Positions 41,572-50,040 of a stretch of DNA of 64,000 bases are shown here, in pieces (position 1 is the first letter of the stretch; the number at the start of each line of letters is the position of its first letter). The DNA is from Nocardioides luti (GTDB lineage Bacteria > Actinomycetota > Actinomycetes > Propionibacteriales > Nocardioidaceae). The stretch covers positions 496,001 through 560,000 of the forward strand of contig NZ_JACKXE010000001.1 of the NCBI RefSeq assembly GCF_014212315.1, written 5' to 3'. Below the pieces are notes generated by a model that ran no database searches, had not been told where the DNA came from, and saw only the letters and a list, made by a program, of their open reading frames with translations. A program made the position numbers and the translations under genes.

Positions 41572-42978
41572 TCAGCCGGTGGAGGTGGGCGAGGGACTCT
41601 CCGGGGACGGGGACGCGGACCCGGACGCCTTGCCGGACGGGCTCCCGGAGGGTGACCCCGACGGGCTCCCGGACGGCGACGCCGACGGTGACGAGGAGGG
41701 CGTCGGCGACGGCGTGGACTCGGGCGGCAGCAGCGAGTCGGGGTCGTACGTCGCGACGATCAGCCGGCCGGCGCGCTTCGCCAGCGACTCCGGCGTCAGG
41801 CCGAGCTGCTGCTGCAGCACCTCGTCGGGGTCGGCGCCCTTCGCGGCCATCGCGTCCAGCAGCGACCACAGGGCCGGGCTGCCGAACGCCGAGGCGACGT
41901 ACTCGCACGCCCACCAGGAGACCGCGTAGTGCTGGCGCGCGTCCGGGCCGTTGAAGGTGTCGTCGCCGGGCAGGCCGTCGAGGCCGGCCTTGGCGGCCGC
42001 GAGACCCTCGGGGCTGATCGCGCGGTCCTGCGGCGCGAGCGGGCGGACGGAGACGTACTCCGCCAGCCCCTCGCTGAGCCAGACCGGTGCCCCGTCGTCG
42101 TGCGCGCCCACGGCGACGTGGGTGACCTCGTGGCGCACGAGCCGCTCCTGCTCGCGGCCGGAGCGCCCCAGCATCGACGGGTTCAGCACGAAGCGCGTCG
42201 CCGCCAGCCGACGGCTCCCCGGCGCGACCGGCACGGGGAAGGCCACGCCGTCGAGGGTCTCCGGGTCACCGGTGGGCAGGTCGTCGATCGAGCTCAGGAA
42301 GTCGTTGGTCGAGAGGGCGTAGACGACCACCGCCCGGGTCCAGGGGTAGGGCACGAAGGCGGACACGCCCGCGATGGCGTCGACCACCGAGCCGACGACG
42401 GTGCCGGCGTGCTGCACGCTCCCGGCGTCGAAGATGCCGAGGACGCCCGGCCCGGTGCGGACCTCGATCGGGCCGGAGTCCCACGGCTGCGGCTCGACGT
42501 GGTTGCGCTTCTCCCAGGCGGCGTCGGTCGTCGACGCCAGCACCATCCGGGACGAGCCGGGCCGCGCCGGTCGGAAGAGGTAGCGGTCCGGAGTCGTCAC
42601 GGGCCGGTCGTCGAAACCATCCAGCTGCATCCGCACCCGGACCACCGCCCAGTAGGCGTCGCCGTCGCGCACCAGGCTCGCCGGGTCGAGGGTGTAGTCG
42701 AAGGTCGAGAGCGGGAGCTGGGTGAGGTTGGCGAAGTAGGTGTGCTGCCGCTGCGCGAAGCGGCGGCCCGGCGCCAGGCCCTTGTCGTACGTCGTGGGGT
42801 CGGCCTCCCGGACCGCGGTCGCGCGGCGGTCCAGGGCCTTGGTGATCGCGCGGGCGACGTCCGCGGCGACGGGCGCGCGGGGCGCCGGCGGCTCGTCCGA
42901 GCCGTCGTCCGAGCACGCGACCAGGCAGCTCGCCGCGAGGGCGAGCGCGAGGAACCGGCTAGCCGAGCCGGTCGGCAT
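41572..42978 (-). CDS. lipoprotein with gluzincin (HExxH) protease domain, paralogue B
   Basis: 468 residues. A lipobox (SCLVAC, Cys22) marks a lipoprotein. The beta domain ([36 protein letters not shown]) parallels paralogue A. The zinc site is [14 protein letters not shown] with Glu in [12 protein letters not shown], 20 residues after the first His. Unlike A, it ends with about 50 residues of Ser/Pro/Gly repeats (SPSG units), a likely flexible wall-spanning tail. ATG at 42978 overlaps the dxs stop by 20 nt, so it is co-translated with dxs, an unexpected partner. Activity is unproven. Confidence 0.78.
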   Translation of the reverse strand: MPTGSASRFLALALAASCLVACSDDGSDEPPAPRAPVAADVARAITKALDRRATAVREADPTTYDKGLAPGRRFAQRQHTYFANLTQLPLSTFDYTLDPASLVRDGDAYWAVVRVRMQLDGFDDRPVTTPDRYLFRPARPGSSRMVLASTTDAAWEKRNHVEPQPWDSGPIEVRTGPGVLGIFDAGSVQHAGTVVGSVVDAIAGVSAFVPYPWTRAVVVYALSTNDFLSSIDDLPTGDPETLDGVAFPVPVAPGSRRLAATRFVLNPSMLGRSGREQERLVRHEVTHVAVGAHDDGAPVWLSEGLAEYVSVRPLAPQDRAISPEGLAAAKAGLDGLPGDDTFNGPDARQHYAVSWWACEYVASAFGSPALWSLLDAMAAKGADPDEVLQQQLGLTPESLAKRAGRLIVATYDPDSLLPPESTPSPTPSSSPSASPSGSPSGSPSGSPSGKASGSASPSPESPSPTSTG

Positions 42979-44863
42979 CGACCGTGGCCCGGCCCTCGGC
43001 GAGCGCGCTCATGTCCTCGACGATCCCGAGGGCGAGCGCCTGCGGGGTGAGCCCGATCCGCTCCAGGATCGCGTTGCGCTTCGCGTGGTCGAGGAACTCC
43101 TGCGGGATGCCGTGCAGGCGGAAGGGCGTGCGCACGCCGGCGTCGTTGAGGGTCTGGAGCAGCCTCGAGCCGACGCCGCCCACCCGGCCGCTGTCCTCGA
43201 TGCTGACGACCAGCCGGTGCTCGCGGGCCAGGTCGACGATCGCGGGGTCGACCGGCATGACCCAGCGGGGGTCGATGACGGTGACGCCGATGCCCTGGGC
43301 GACGAGCCGCTCCCCCACCTCGACGGCGGTGCCGGCCATCGAGCCGATGCCGACGACGAGCACGTCCCGGGGGCCGTTGCGCAGGAGCACGTCGGTGCCG
43401 CCGGCCTTGCCGACCGCCGGGATGTCCTCGGGCGGCGGGCCCTTGGGGTAGCGCAGCACGGTCGGGGCGTCGTCGACGTCGACGGCCTCGTCGAGCAACT
43501 CGCGCAGCCGGGTCGCGTCGCGCGGGGCCGCCAGCCGCAGGCCCGGCACCACCTGGAGGATCGACATGTCCCACATGCCGTTGTGGCTGGCGCCGTCGTC
43601 CCCGGTGACGCCGGAGCGGTCCAGCGCGAAGGTGACGCCGCACTTGTGCAGGGCGACGTCCATCAGCACCTGGTCGAAGGCGCGGTTGAGGAACGTGCCG
43701 TACAGCGCGACGACCGGGTGCAGCCCGCCGAGCGCGAGGCCTGCGGCGGACGTGGCCGCATGCTGCTCGGCGATGCCGACGTCGAAGGTGCGCTCGGGGA
43801 AGCGGGCCTGGAAGGCGTCGAGCCCGACCGGGTGCATCATCGCGGCGGTGATGCCGACGACGTCCGGGCGGCGCTCGCCGACCTCGACGATGGCGTCGGA
43901 GAAGTAGTCGGTCCAGATCCGGCCCTTGGGCTTCTCGGCGCCGGTCTGCACGTCGAAGGGGCCGGGCGCGTGGAACTGGTCGGCCTCGTGCCGCTCGGCC
44001 GGGTCGTAGCCGTAGCCCTTGCGGGTGATCGCGTGCACGATCACGGGGCCGTTGAACTTCTTGGCCTGGCTCAGCGCCTGCTCCATCGCGGCGCGGTCGT
44101 GCCCGTCGACGGGACCGACGTACTTCAGGCCGAGGTCCTCGAAGAGGCCCTGGGGCGCGAGGGCGTCCTTGACGCCCTTCTTCATCGCGTGGAGGGCGTC
44201 GTACGCCGCCGGGCCGACGCCCGGCACCGCGTTGAGCCGGCGCTTGACGAGGTCGAGGACGTTCTCGTAGCGCGGGCTCGTGCGCAGCGCGGTCAGCGCG
44301 GTCGCGAGGCCGCCGATCGTCGGCGTGTAGGAGCGGCCGTTGTCGTTGACGACGATGACCAGGCGGCTCTTCTTCGCGATCGCGATGTTGTTCAGGGCCT
44401 CCCACGCCATGCCGCCCGTGAGGGCGCCGTCGCCGATGACCGCGACGACGTGGCGGTTCTCGCCGCGGATCGTGTAGGCCTTCGCGAGGCCGTCGGCGTA
44501 GCTGAGCGCCGTGGAGGCGTGGGAGTTCTCGACGATGTCGTGGTCCGACTCGGCCTGGCTGGGGTAGCCGCTCATGCCGCCCTCGCGGCGCAGCGTGCCG
44601 AAGTCGCCGGCGCGGCCGGTGACGAGCTTGTGCACGTAGGACTGGTGGCCGGTGTCGAAGACGATGCGGTCGGTCGGCGAGTCGAAGACGCGGTGGATCG
44701 CGAGCGTCAGCTCCACGACGCCGAGGTTCGGACCGAGGTGACCGGTGTTCGTCGCGACCGTGCGGATCATCAGGTCGCGGATCTCGGCCGCCAGGGCCTC
44801 CAGCTGGGCGTCACCGAGGTCGCGCAGGGCGCGCGGCGAGGTGATCGAGTCGAGAGTTCCCAT
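42959..44863 (-). CDS. dxs: 1-deoxy-D-xylulose-5-phosphate synthase
   Basis: The 634-residue first enzyme of the MEP isoprenoid pathway, joining pyruvate and glyceraldehyde 3-phosphate with thiamine diphosphate. Visible: [32 protein letters not shown] (TPP motif), [25 protein letters not shown], then [18 protein letters not shown] in the pyrimidine domain and [18 protein letters not shown]. The last domain is intact ([31 protein letters not shown]). ATG at 44863. It follows the SMP-30-like gene by 19 bases and overlaps the lipoprotein gene downstream. Confidence 0.96.
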   Translation of the reverse strand: MGTLDSITSPRALRDLGDAQLEALAAEIRDLMIRTVATNTGHLGPNLGVVELTLAIHRVFDSPTDRIVFDTGHQSYVHKLVTGRAGDFGTLRREGGMSGYPSQAESDHDIVENSHASTALSYADGLAKAYTIRGENRHVVAVIGDGALTGGMAWEALNNIAIAKKSRLVIVVNDNGRSYTPTIGGLATALTALRTSPRYENVLDLVKRRLNAVPGVGPAAYDALHAMKKGVKDALAPQGLFEDLGLKYVGPVDGHDRAAMEQALSQAKKFNGPVIVHAITRKGYGYDPAERHEADQFHAPGPFDVQTGAEKPKGRIWTDYFSDAIVEVGERRPDVVGITAAMMHPVGLDAFQARFPERTFDVGIAEQHAATSAAGLALGGLHPVVALYGTFLNRAFDQVLMDVALHKCGVTFALDRSGVTGDDGASHNGMWDMSILQVVPGLRLAAPRDATRLRELLDEAVDVDDAPTVLRYPKGPPPEDIPAVGKAGGTDVLLRNGPRDVLVVGIGSMAGTAVEVGERLVAQGIGVTVIDPRWVMPVDPAIVDLAREHRLVVSIEDSGRVGGVGSRLLQTLNDAGVRTPFRLHGIPQEFLDHAKRNAILERIGLTPQALALGIVEDMSALAEGRATVDADRLG

Positions 44864-44882
44864 AGCGGCCGAGTCTACGCGG

Positions 44883-45815
44883 CTAGAGGGTGACGACCGC
44901 GATGGCGGGCTCGTGCAGGCTGCCGAGCCAGACCCGGCCCTCGTGCTCCCGGACGCCGGTCACCATGTGGTAGCCCGGCGTGTCGACGTCGACGTCGTGC
45001 ACCAGGGCCCCCGCGTCGTCGTACGCCTGGACGCGGACGGTGCGCTTCGGCTTCGGCTGGACCCTCTCGGGGATCCGGGTGACCTGGCGGCGCAGCCAGG
45101 GCGGGCTCGTCTGGAGCCGCTCGACGACCGGGTCGCGCGGTGAGGCGATCGTGACCCAGACCAGGCCGTCGGAGCCGCGGGCGATGTTGTCGGGGTAGCC
45201 CGGCAGGTCCTGCACGAGGAAGTCGCGGGTGCCGGCCCGCTCCCCGGTGAGCCAGTGGCGGACCACCGTGCGGGCCCCGGTCTCGGCGACCGCGACGTAC
45301 GACTCGTCCGCGCTGAGCGCGACCCCGTTGGCGAAGGCCAGCCCGTCGAGCACCACATCGACGGCACCGTCCGTGCCCAGGCGGAGCAGCCGCCCCGTGC
45401 GGGTGTTCTGGACGAAGTCGTCCTTCCAGCGGTCGATGCCGAACTGCGTGGAGGAGTCGGAGAACCACACCGTGCCGTCGCCCGCGATGGCGGCGTTGTT
45501 GCAGAAGCGCATCTGGCGGCCGGCGACCGAGTCCGTGACCCGCTCGACCGCGCCGCTCGCGGTGTCGACGCGCAGCAGGCCGCGACGCGCGTCGCACACC
45601 AGCAGGCGACCGTCGCCGTCGAGCTCGAGCCCCAGGGGGCGCCCCTCGGTCTGGGCGACCCGCTCGATGCGGCGGCCGTCGTGGGAGACCCGGTAGACGC
45701 TGCCGTCCTCGGTCCCGGTGAACACCGACCCCTCGTCGGGACCGTGGGTCGCGACGACCACGTCCTCGGCGCCGTGGGAGGGGACGAGGACGACGTCGAT
45801 GCGCTGGCTGCTCAC
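44883..45815 (-). CDS. SMP-30/gluconolactonase or strictosidine-synthase-like protein
   Basis: A 310-residue six-bladed beta-propeller. Blocks of the strictosidine-synthase-like group are [41 protein letters not shown] and [19 protein letters not shown], the last supplying metal-site residues in lactonases of this family. No signal peptide. The reaction is probably hydrolysis of a lactone or ester. GTG at 45815 is used; a GTG six codons earlier is possible. It precedes dxs by 19 bases in the same direction. Confidence 0.82.
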   Translation of the reverse strand: MSSQRIDVVLVPSHGAEDVVVATHGPDEGSVFTGTEDGSVYRVSHDGRRIERVAQTEGRPLGLELDGDGRLLVCDARRGLLRVDTASGAVERVTDSVAGRQMRFCNNAAIAGDGTVWFSDSSTQFGIDRWKDDFVQNTRTGRLLRLGTDGAVDVVLDGLAFANGVALSADESYVAVAETGARTVVRHWLTGERAGTRDFLVQDLPGYPDNIARGSDGLVWVTIASPRDPVVERLQTSPPWLRRQVTRIPERVQPKPKRTVRVQAYDDAGALVHDVDVDTPGYHMVTGVREHEGRVWLGSLHEPAIAVVTL

Positions 45816-45850
45816 CGGGCCATCGTGGCGCACCGGTCAAGCCCCGTCGC

Positions 45851-46582
45851 TCAGCCCGCGAGGGAACGGACGACGAGCACGACCGCGCTGGCCGCGCTGA
45901 TGACCAGCACGGCGGGCCGGACGACGTGGGCCGGGAGCCGACGCCGCAGCGGGATCCCGGCGACCACGCCCAGCACGACGGCCGGGAGCAGCACCGCGCA
46001 CGCGTGCAGCTGGTGCAGGGTCAGGTCACCCGAGATCGTCAGGCCGACCAGGCTGATCGCGGCGCCGATGAGGAAGTAGACCGCCATCGTGCTGCGGATC
46101 TGGTGCGGCGGGCGGTGCTGGTAGAGCAGGGCGTACGGCGGCCCGCCGATCGAGGTGGCCGTCCCGGTCACGCCGCCGATGAAGCCGGCGACGCTCAGGC
46201 TGGTGCGGGTGATCGGCACCGTCACGACCTTCCAGGTCAGCAGCACCGCGACGAGCACCATGCCCCCGACGGAGATCCCGAGCTCGCGCTCGGACAGGTG
46301 CGACACCACCCAGACGCCGAGGGCGGTGCCGACGATGCGCGACGGGAGCGACCAGTTGAGGCCGGGCCAGTCGATGTCCTCGTGGTCGTGCAGCAGGGTC
46401 ACGCACGGGAGCAGCAGCGCGAGCGCGATCAGCACGCCCGGCATCAGCTGCGGCTCGGCCATCGTGATGACCGGCGCGGCGACCAGGCCGATGCCGAGGC
46501 CGACGACGGCCTGCATGGTGCTGCCCACGAGGACGGCCAGGAACACGAGCGCCAGGGCACCCGTGGAGACGCCCGCGATCAC
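45851..46582 (-). CDS. TauE/SafE-family membrane transporter
   Basis: 243 residues with about eight hydrophobic helices. The TauE/SafE repeats show as LVGSTMQAVVGLGIGLVAAP near the start and GFIGGVTGTATSIGGPPYALLYQH in the middle. The family exports or imports sulfite, sulfoacetate and other small anions. GTG at 46582 lies 7 bases after the NUDIX stop, so the genes are likely cotranscribed; the open frame upstream overlaps NUDIX and is not used. Substrate unknown. Confidence 0.85.
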   Translation of the reverse strand: MIAGVSTGALALVFLAVLVGSTMQAVVGLGIGLVAAPVITMAEPQLMPGVLIALALLLPCVTLLHDHEDIDWPGLNWSLPSRIVGTALGVWVVSHLSERELGISVGGMVLVAVLLTWKVVTVPITRTSLSVAGFIGGVTGTATSIGGPPYALLYQHRPPHQIRSTMAVYFLIGAAISLVGLTISGDLTLHQLHACAVLLPAVVLGVVAGIPLRRRLPAHVVRPAVLVISAASAVVLVVRSLAG

Positions 46583-46589
46583 GCGGGGG

Positions 46590-47027
46590 TCACGCGGTGG
46601 TGGGGGCGACGGCAGCGGCGTACGCCGGCGAGTCGAGCAGGGCGGGCAGGGCGATGCCCGCGGCGGCGGTGAGGTCGAGCGTCGGCGCCACGGCCGGGTC
46701 GACGAAGACCATCTGGCGACCCTCGTGGCACTCGATCCCGGCGTCGGTGAGGGTGGTGGCCCCGACGAACAGGGTGAACTCGTCGTCCTGGCCGCAGTGC
46801 TCGTGGAAGACCAGGAACGGGCCGAGCGCCTCGAGACCACCGTCGAGGCGGACCCCGGTCTCCTCCTCGAGCTCGCGGTAGGCCGCCTGCTCGTAGGTCT
46901 CGCCCTCCTCCACGCTGCCGCCCGGGAAGCCCCAGCGCTCGGGGTCGATCACCGGGTGCTCGTCGCGCTCCTGGAGCAGGACCCACCCGCGGGGGTCGAC
47001 GAGGGCGACGCTGGAGAACCGGTGCAC
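46590..47027 (-). CDS. NUDIX hydrolase
   Basis: A 145-residue pyrophosphohydrolase. The NUDIX box fits GxxxxxExxxxxxxREUxEExGU, beginning FPGGSVEEGETYEQAAYREL and ending EEETGV. The opening VHRFSSVALVDPRGWVLLQE is of the general housekeeping type that cleans up oxidised or damaged nucleotides. GTG at 47027. It is divergent from the GH18-like secreted protein (60 bases) and heads the run TauE, SMP-30, dxs on the minus strand. Substrate not predictable. Confidence 0.88.
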   Translation of the reverse strand: MHRFSSVALVDPRGWVLLQERDEHPVIDPERWGFPGGSVEEGETYEQAAYRELEEETGVRLDGGLEALGPFLVFHEHCGQDDEFTLFVGATTLTDAGIECHEGRQMVFVDPAVAPTLDLTAAAGIALPALLDSPAYAAAVAPTTA

Positions 47028-47087
47028 GGCGCTCAGGTTACCGGCGAAGGCCTGCCGACCCGGCGCCGCCGTGGCATCGTGCGGGGC

Positions 47088-48140
47088 ATGCAGCGGCACC
47101 ACTCGGGACCGAGCTCCCGCCGTACGTCGTCGGCGACGGCACTCCTGGCCACGATCGTCCTCGCGGCGACCTCCTCCACCGTCCTGCCCGCCTCCCCCGT
47201 GGCGGCCGCCCACGCCGACCCGCGGGGCCAGGCGGCGCCGCTGGTGACCGGCTACGTGCTGGACGGCGCTCCCGACCGGCTGGTCCACGACAACGCCTCC
47301 GGGCTCGACGAGCTCGGCGTCGACGGCGTCGCCCTCGACTCCGACGGGGCCGGCGTCGCCGACCCGAGCGACGGCGCCGTGCGCCTGCTGGGCACCGCGC
47401 ACGACGACGGCCTGCGTGCCGAGCTGCTGATCCACAACTACAGCAGCGAGATCGGCGACTTCGACTCCACCGCGGCGGCCCGGCTGCTCCGCGACGACGA
47501 CCACGTGCGGGCGGTCGCCCAGCGGCTCGCCGACATCGCCGTCGACCAGGGCTGGGACGGCATCACCGTCGACCTCGAGTCGCTGCACCGCAAGGACGCC
47601 GACGGGCTGGTGCTGCTGATGAGCGAGCTGCAGTCCCGGATGCCGGCTGCGAAGACGGTCACCGTCGACCTGATGGCCTCCACCGACCTGCGGGAGTTCC
47701 GGGCCCGCGGCTACAGGCTGGCGGCGATCGCCGGGGTGGCCGACGTGGTCGCGGTGATGACCTACGACCAGCACGGCCCCGGCTGGTCCGGCCCCGGGCC
47801 GGTCGGCGGCCTCGCGTGGCAGCGCGACGTCCTCGACACCCTGACCTCGAGGGTGCCGGTGGACCAGGTCGACCTCGGCGTGGCCGGCTACGGCTACACC
47901 TGGCCGAAGCACGGCACCGGCCGCACCGTGACGGTCCCCGCCGCCCGCCGACTCGTGCAGAAGGACGGCGCGAAGGCCGTCTGGAAGCGCCGGGCGGCCG
48001 AGTGGACCGCCCGCCTCTCCAACGGCACGGTCCTGTGGTGGTCCGACGGCCGGTCGTTCCGCAAGCGGCAGGCCCTCGCCGCGTCGTACGGCGTCCGCGG
48101 GCTCGCCCTGTGGCGGCTCGGCTCCACCGACACCCTTTGA
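47088..48140 (+). CDS. secreted GH18-like glycosidase
   Basis: A 350-residue exported protein with an Arg/Ser-rich start and hydrophobic segment ATALLATIVLAATSSTVL (cleavage near AAA-HAD). The GH18 catalytic motif DGxxxDxE is present in GWDGITVDLESLHRKD with the proton-donor Glu. MTYDQHGPGWSGPGPVGG and DLGVAGYGYTWPK complete the barrel. It resembles YaaH/chitinase-like enzymes acting on peptidoglycan or chitin, without a LysM domain. ATG at 47088. A repeat cluster begins 7 bases after the stop. Confidence 0.85.
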   Translation: MQRHHSGPSSRRTSSATALLATIVLAATSSTVLPASPVAAAHADPRGQAAPLVTGYVLDGAPDRLVHDNASGLDELGVDGVALDSDGAGVADPSDGAVRLLGTAHDDGLRAELLIHNYSSEIGDFDSTAAARLLRDDDHVRAVAQRLADIAVDQGWDGITVDLESLHRKDADGLVLLMSELQSRMPAAKTVTVDLMASTDLREFRARGYRLAAIAGVADVVAVMTYDQHGPGWSGPGPVGGLAWQRDVLDTLTSRVPVDQVDLGVAGYGYTWPKHGTGRTVTVPAARRLVQKDGAKAVWKRRAAEWTARLSNGTVLWWSDGRSFRKRQALAASYGVRGLALWRLGSTDTL

Positions 48141-48147
48141 CTGCCCC

Positions 48148-48188
48148 GGTGGTTGAGGAGGTCGCGCAGCGACCGTCTCGAAACCACC
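48148..48188. repeat. dispersed palindromic repeat copy R1
   Basis: 41 bp: outer arms GGTGGTT/AACCACC and inner arms GGTCGC/GCGACC around GCA. It is the first of the repeat copies after the GH18-like gene and belongs to the same family as the copy in cyp51 (7649-7690). Confidence 0.8.
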
Positions 48189-48189
48189 C

Positions 48190-48305
48190 CTGGCGTCACC
48201 CGGTGGGTGATGAAGGCGCCCTGGCGTCACCCGGTGGTTGAGGAAGGCGCCCTGGCGTCACCCGGTGGTTGAGGAAGGCGCCCTGGCGCCTGTCTCGAAA
48301 CCACC
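48190..48305. repeat. three 31-bp tandem units ending in repeat copy R2
   Basis: Units at 48190-48220, 48221-48251 and 48252-48282. Units 2 and 3 are the same and unit 1 differs at two bases. The run ends in a full 42-bp copy (48264-48305) with inner arms GGCGCC/GGCGCC. The tandem probably arose by slippage on the left half of the dispersed repeat. Confidence 0.85.
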
Positions 48306-48313
48306 ACGCCCTG

Positions 48314-48354
48314 TGTGGTCGATCGGTGTCACCGGATGACACCGATCAACCACA
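48314..48354. repeat. intergenic palindrome, family copy E3
   Basis: 18-bp arms (TGTGGTCGATCGGTGTCA and complement, one difference) around a 5-base loop, 32 bases before the tiny membrane-protein gene. It shares TGyGGTnGATC...CACC with E1 and E2 near 12 kb. Confidence 0.8.
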
Positions 48355-48385
48355 TAGGCGCCACGGACGGGGGTACCGTCGAGCC

Positions 48386-48493
48386 ATGTTCGGTCTGGGC
48401 GTCTTCGAGCTGCTCATCATCGCGATCGTCGTGCTGGTCCCGATCGCGCTGCTGGTGCTCGTGGTCACGATGCTGTCGAACCGCCGGCGCTGA
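48386..48493 (+). CDS. 35-residue membrane protein
   Basis: A tiny frame, MFGLGVFELLII followed by a continuous hydrophobic helix and ending in SNRRR, as expected for a single-pass protein with its positive end inside. ATG at 48386 lies in GAGCCATG without a clear ribosome site. The GLGxxELLIIxxxxL opening recalls the first residues of TatA-type proteins, but the amphipathic helix is missing. It stands alone between a palindrome and the SOS-controlled gene on the other strand. Function unknown. Confidence 0.55.
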   Translation: MFGLGVFELLIIAIVVLVPIALLVLVVTMLSNRRR

Positions 48494-48502
48494 GCCCGCG
48501 GG

Positions 48503-48874
48503 TCAGAGCCGCGCCACGAACCGCCGCCCGCGGATCGCCTCCTCGACGAGGCCGACCGCGCGGCGCAGGCCCTGCAGGCGGGCGTCCTCGGCCTGCCAGG
48601 TCTGCACGGCCGCCTCGACGACGTCGAGCAGAGCCACGTCGCGCAGGTCGGAGCGGGCCTCGCTGATCCCGCGGCGCGCCGCGGCCTGGGAGGCCTCGAC
48701 GTGGAGCACGGCGAAGCGGGCCAGCACGACCAGGTGGCGCCGGAGCGCGGGATAGCCGCGGTAGTCCGGCGGGCAGATGTCGAGCAGCCAGTTGTGCGCC
48801 GTCCGCTCCCAGTCGGGGGCGTCGGGCGGGCGGACCTCGGCGGGCCAGCCGGGCGGGGCGACGTACGTGGGCAT
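48503..48874 (-). CDS. unknown protein under a LexA/SOS box
   Basis: 123 residues, mostly helical, without recognised family. It opens MPTYVAPPGWPAEVRPPDAPDWE, then HNWLLDICPPDYRGYPALRRHLVVLARFAVLH, a helical stretch of Ala/Arg/Glu, and a very basic end (EEAIRGRRFVARL). No membrane segment or catalytic motif is visible. ATG at 48874; TACGCT nine bases upstream could be a -10. A perfect actinobacterial LexA box lies 20 bases before the start, so it is expected to be made on DNA damage. It converges with the tiny membrane-protein gene. Confidence 0.72.
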   Translation of the reverse strand: MPTYVAPPGWPAEVRPPDAPDWERTAHNWLLDICPPDYRGYPALRRHLVVLARFAVLHVEASQAAARRGISEARSDLRDVALLDVVEAAVQTWQAEDARLQGLRRAVGLVEEAIRGRRFVARL

Positions 48875-48894
48875 GGCTCGAGCGTACGCCATGG

Positions 48895-48910
48895 TCGAAC
48901 ACCTGTTCGA
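48895..48910 (-). promoter_or_regulatory. LexA-binding SOS box
   Basis: TCGAACACCTGTTCGA, matching the actinobacterial/Bacillus-type LexA consensus TCGAAC-N4-GTTCGA at all 12 fixed positions. It overlaps the -35 region of the unknown gene starting at 48874. The other flanking gene (GNAT, 48931-49512) ends here and is not a target. Confidence 0.8.
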
Positions 48911-48930
48911 CCGAACGGTGGTCCCGGCGG

Positions 48931-49512
48931 TCAGCCCACCGCGAAGCGCGCTTCGAGCTCCGCGAGCAGCGGGTCGCGCAGGCCGACGCAGTCCAGCGCC
49001 CAGAACGGCTCGGCGTAGACCAGCCGCCCGGTCATCCACTCCTCGCGGGCGTCGAACGCGACCACCTGGAACGCCGGGTCCGGGATCCGCACCGACGGCC
49101 GCTCGAAGCCGAGCGCGCTCCCCCGCTCCCACCCCCGGGCGCCGTAGAAGTCCGGCGAGCCCTCCAGGAACACGGCCGGTGCGCCCGAGGCGCGGGCGGC
49201 CGCGACCGCGGCGCTCAGCAGCGCCGTCCCGGTCCCGGACCCCTGGTGCGACGGCAGCACGCCGAGCGGGCTGAGCACCAGCACCTCGACCAGGGCGCGA
49301 CGGGCGTCCACCCAGGAGCGGCTGAGCTGGACGTGGCCCACGACCGCTCCGTCCGCCTCGGCCACGAGGCTGGTGCGGGTGGCGCCCGAGGCGTCCAGTG
49401 CGTCGACCATCGCGACGACGTCGTCGCCGTGCCCGTCGAAGGCCTCGCGCACCACCCGGCGTACGCCCTCACGGTCCGCGGGCCGCGCCTCCCGGATCGA
49501 CGTCGCGCTCAT
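48931..49512 (-). CDS. GNAT-family N-acetyltransferase
   Basis: A 193-residue acetyltransferase. IREARPADREGVRRVVREAF opens the fold, VLSPLGVLPSHQGSGTGTALL contains the acetyl-CoA-binding Q/RxxGxG/A motif, and VFLEGSPDFYGARGWERG is the terminal beta-bulge block typical of YhbS-like members. The acceptor is unknown. ATG at 49512 overlaps the YjbQ stop (ATGA), so the two are co-translated. Confidence 0.85.
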   Translation of the reverse strand: MSATSIREARPADREGVRRVVREAFDGHGDDVVAMVDALDASGATRTSLVAEADGAVVGHVQLSRSWVDARRALVEVLVLSPLGVLPSHQGSGTGTALLSAAVAAARASGAPAVFLEGSPDFYGARGWERGSALGFERPSVRIPDPAFQVVAFDAREEWMTGRLVYAEPFWALDCVGLRDPLLAELEARFAVG

Positions 49513-49919
49513 CCGCGGTCCGCCAGGAAGCTCAGCCGCACCTCGCGGACGGGGTTGTCGACGTTGAGGTCCACGAGGCAGATGCTCTGCCAGGTGCCGA
49601 GCGCCAGGCGACCGTCCAGCACCGGGACGGTGGCGTAGGGCGGCACGATCGCGGGCATCACGTGCGAGCGCCCGTGGCCCGGGCTGCCGTGCCGGTGCTG
49701 CCACCGGTCGTCGGCCGGGAGCAGGTCGGCGAGGGCGGCCAGCAGGTCGTCGTCGCTGCCGGCGCCGGTCTCGAGGATCGCGATCCCGGCGGTGGCGTGC
49801 GGCACGAAGACGTGGAGCAGCCCGTCGCCGCGGCCGGCGGCGTACGCCGTGCAGTCGGCCGTGAGGTCGAGGACCGCCTCGCGGTCGCCGGTGCGGTAGG
49901 TGCGGGTCTCGGAGTCCAT
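49509..49919 (-). CDS. yjbQ: YjbQ-family (UPF0047) protein
   Basis: 136 residues, the usual length. The family signature is complete: LHVFVPHATAGIAILE, a DDRWQHRHG block, SHVMPAIVPPYATVPVLDG and RLALGTWQSICLVDLN. Metal-binding His residues are in PHATAG and WQHRHG. Family members have thiamine-phosphate synthase activity in some tests, but the in-vivo role is unclear. ATG at 49919. It overlaps the GNAT gene by 4 nt. Confidence 0.88.
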   Translation of the reverse strand: MDSETRTYRTGDREAVLDLTADCTAYAAGRGDGLLHVFVPHATAGIAILETGAGSDDDLLAALADLLPADDRWQHRHGSPGHGRSHVMPAIVPPYATVPVLDGRLALGTWQSICLVDLNVDNPVREVRLSFLADRG

Positions 49920-50040
49920 CGGGCCATCCTGTCAGCCGGCTCCCCAGCGGGTTGCCGGTGACGCCGGGGGTTACCGCGACGAAACGACAACGTCTCGCGC
50001 GCGACCCACCCGAGCCGTGCCGGGACGCTAGCCTCCGCGC

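Noticed and set aside
41590-41720. DNA repeat at the end of the gluzincin lipoprotein gene
   Set aside because: It is explained by the SPSG codon repeats of the protein's flexible tail.
48190-48282. CRISPR-like array
   Set aside because: The 31-bp units are directly adjacent without spacers, only three in number, and there are no cas genes.
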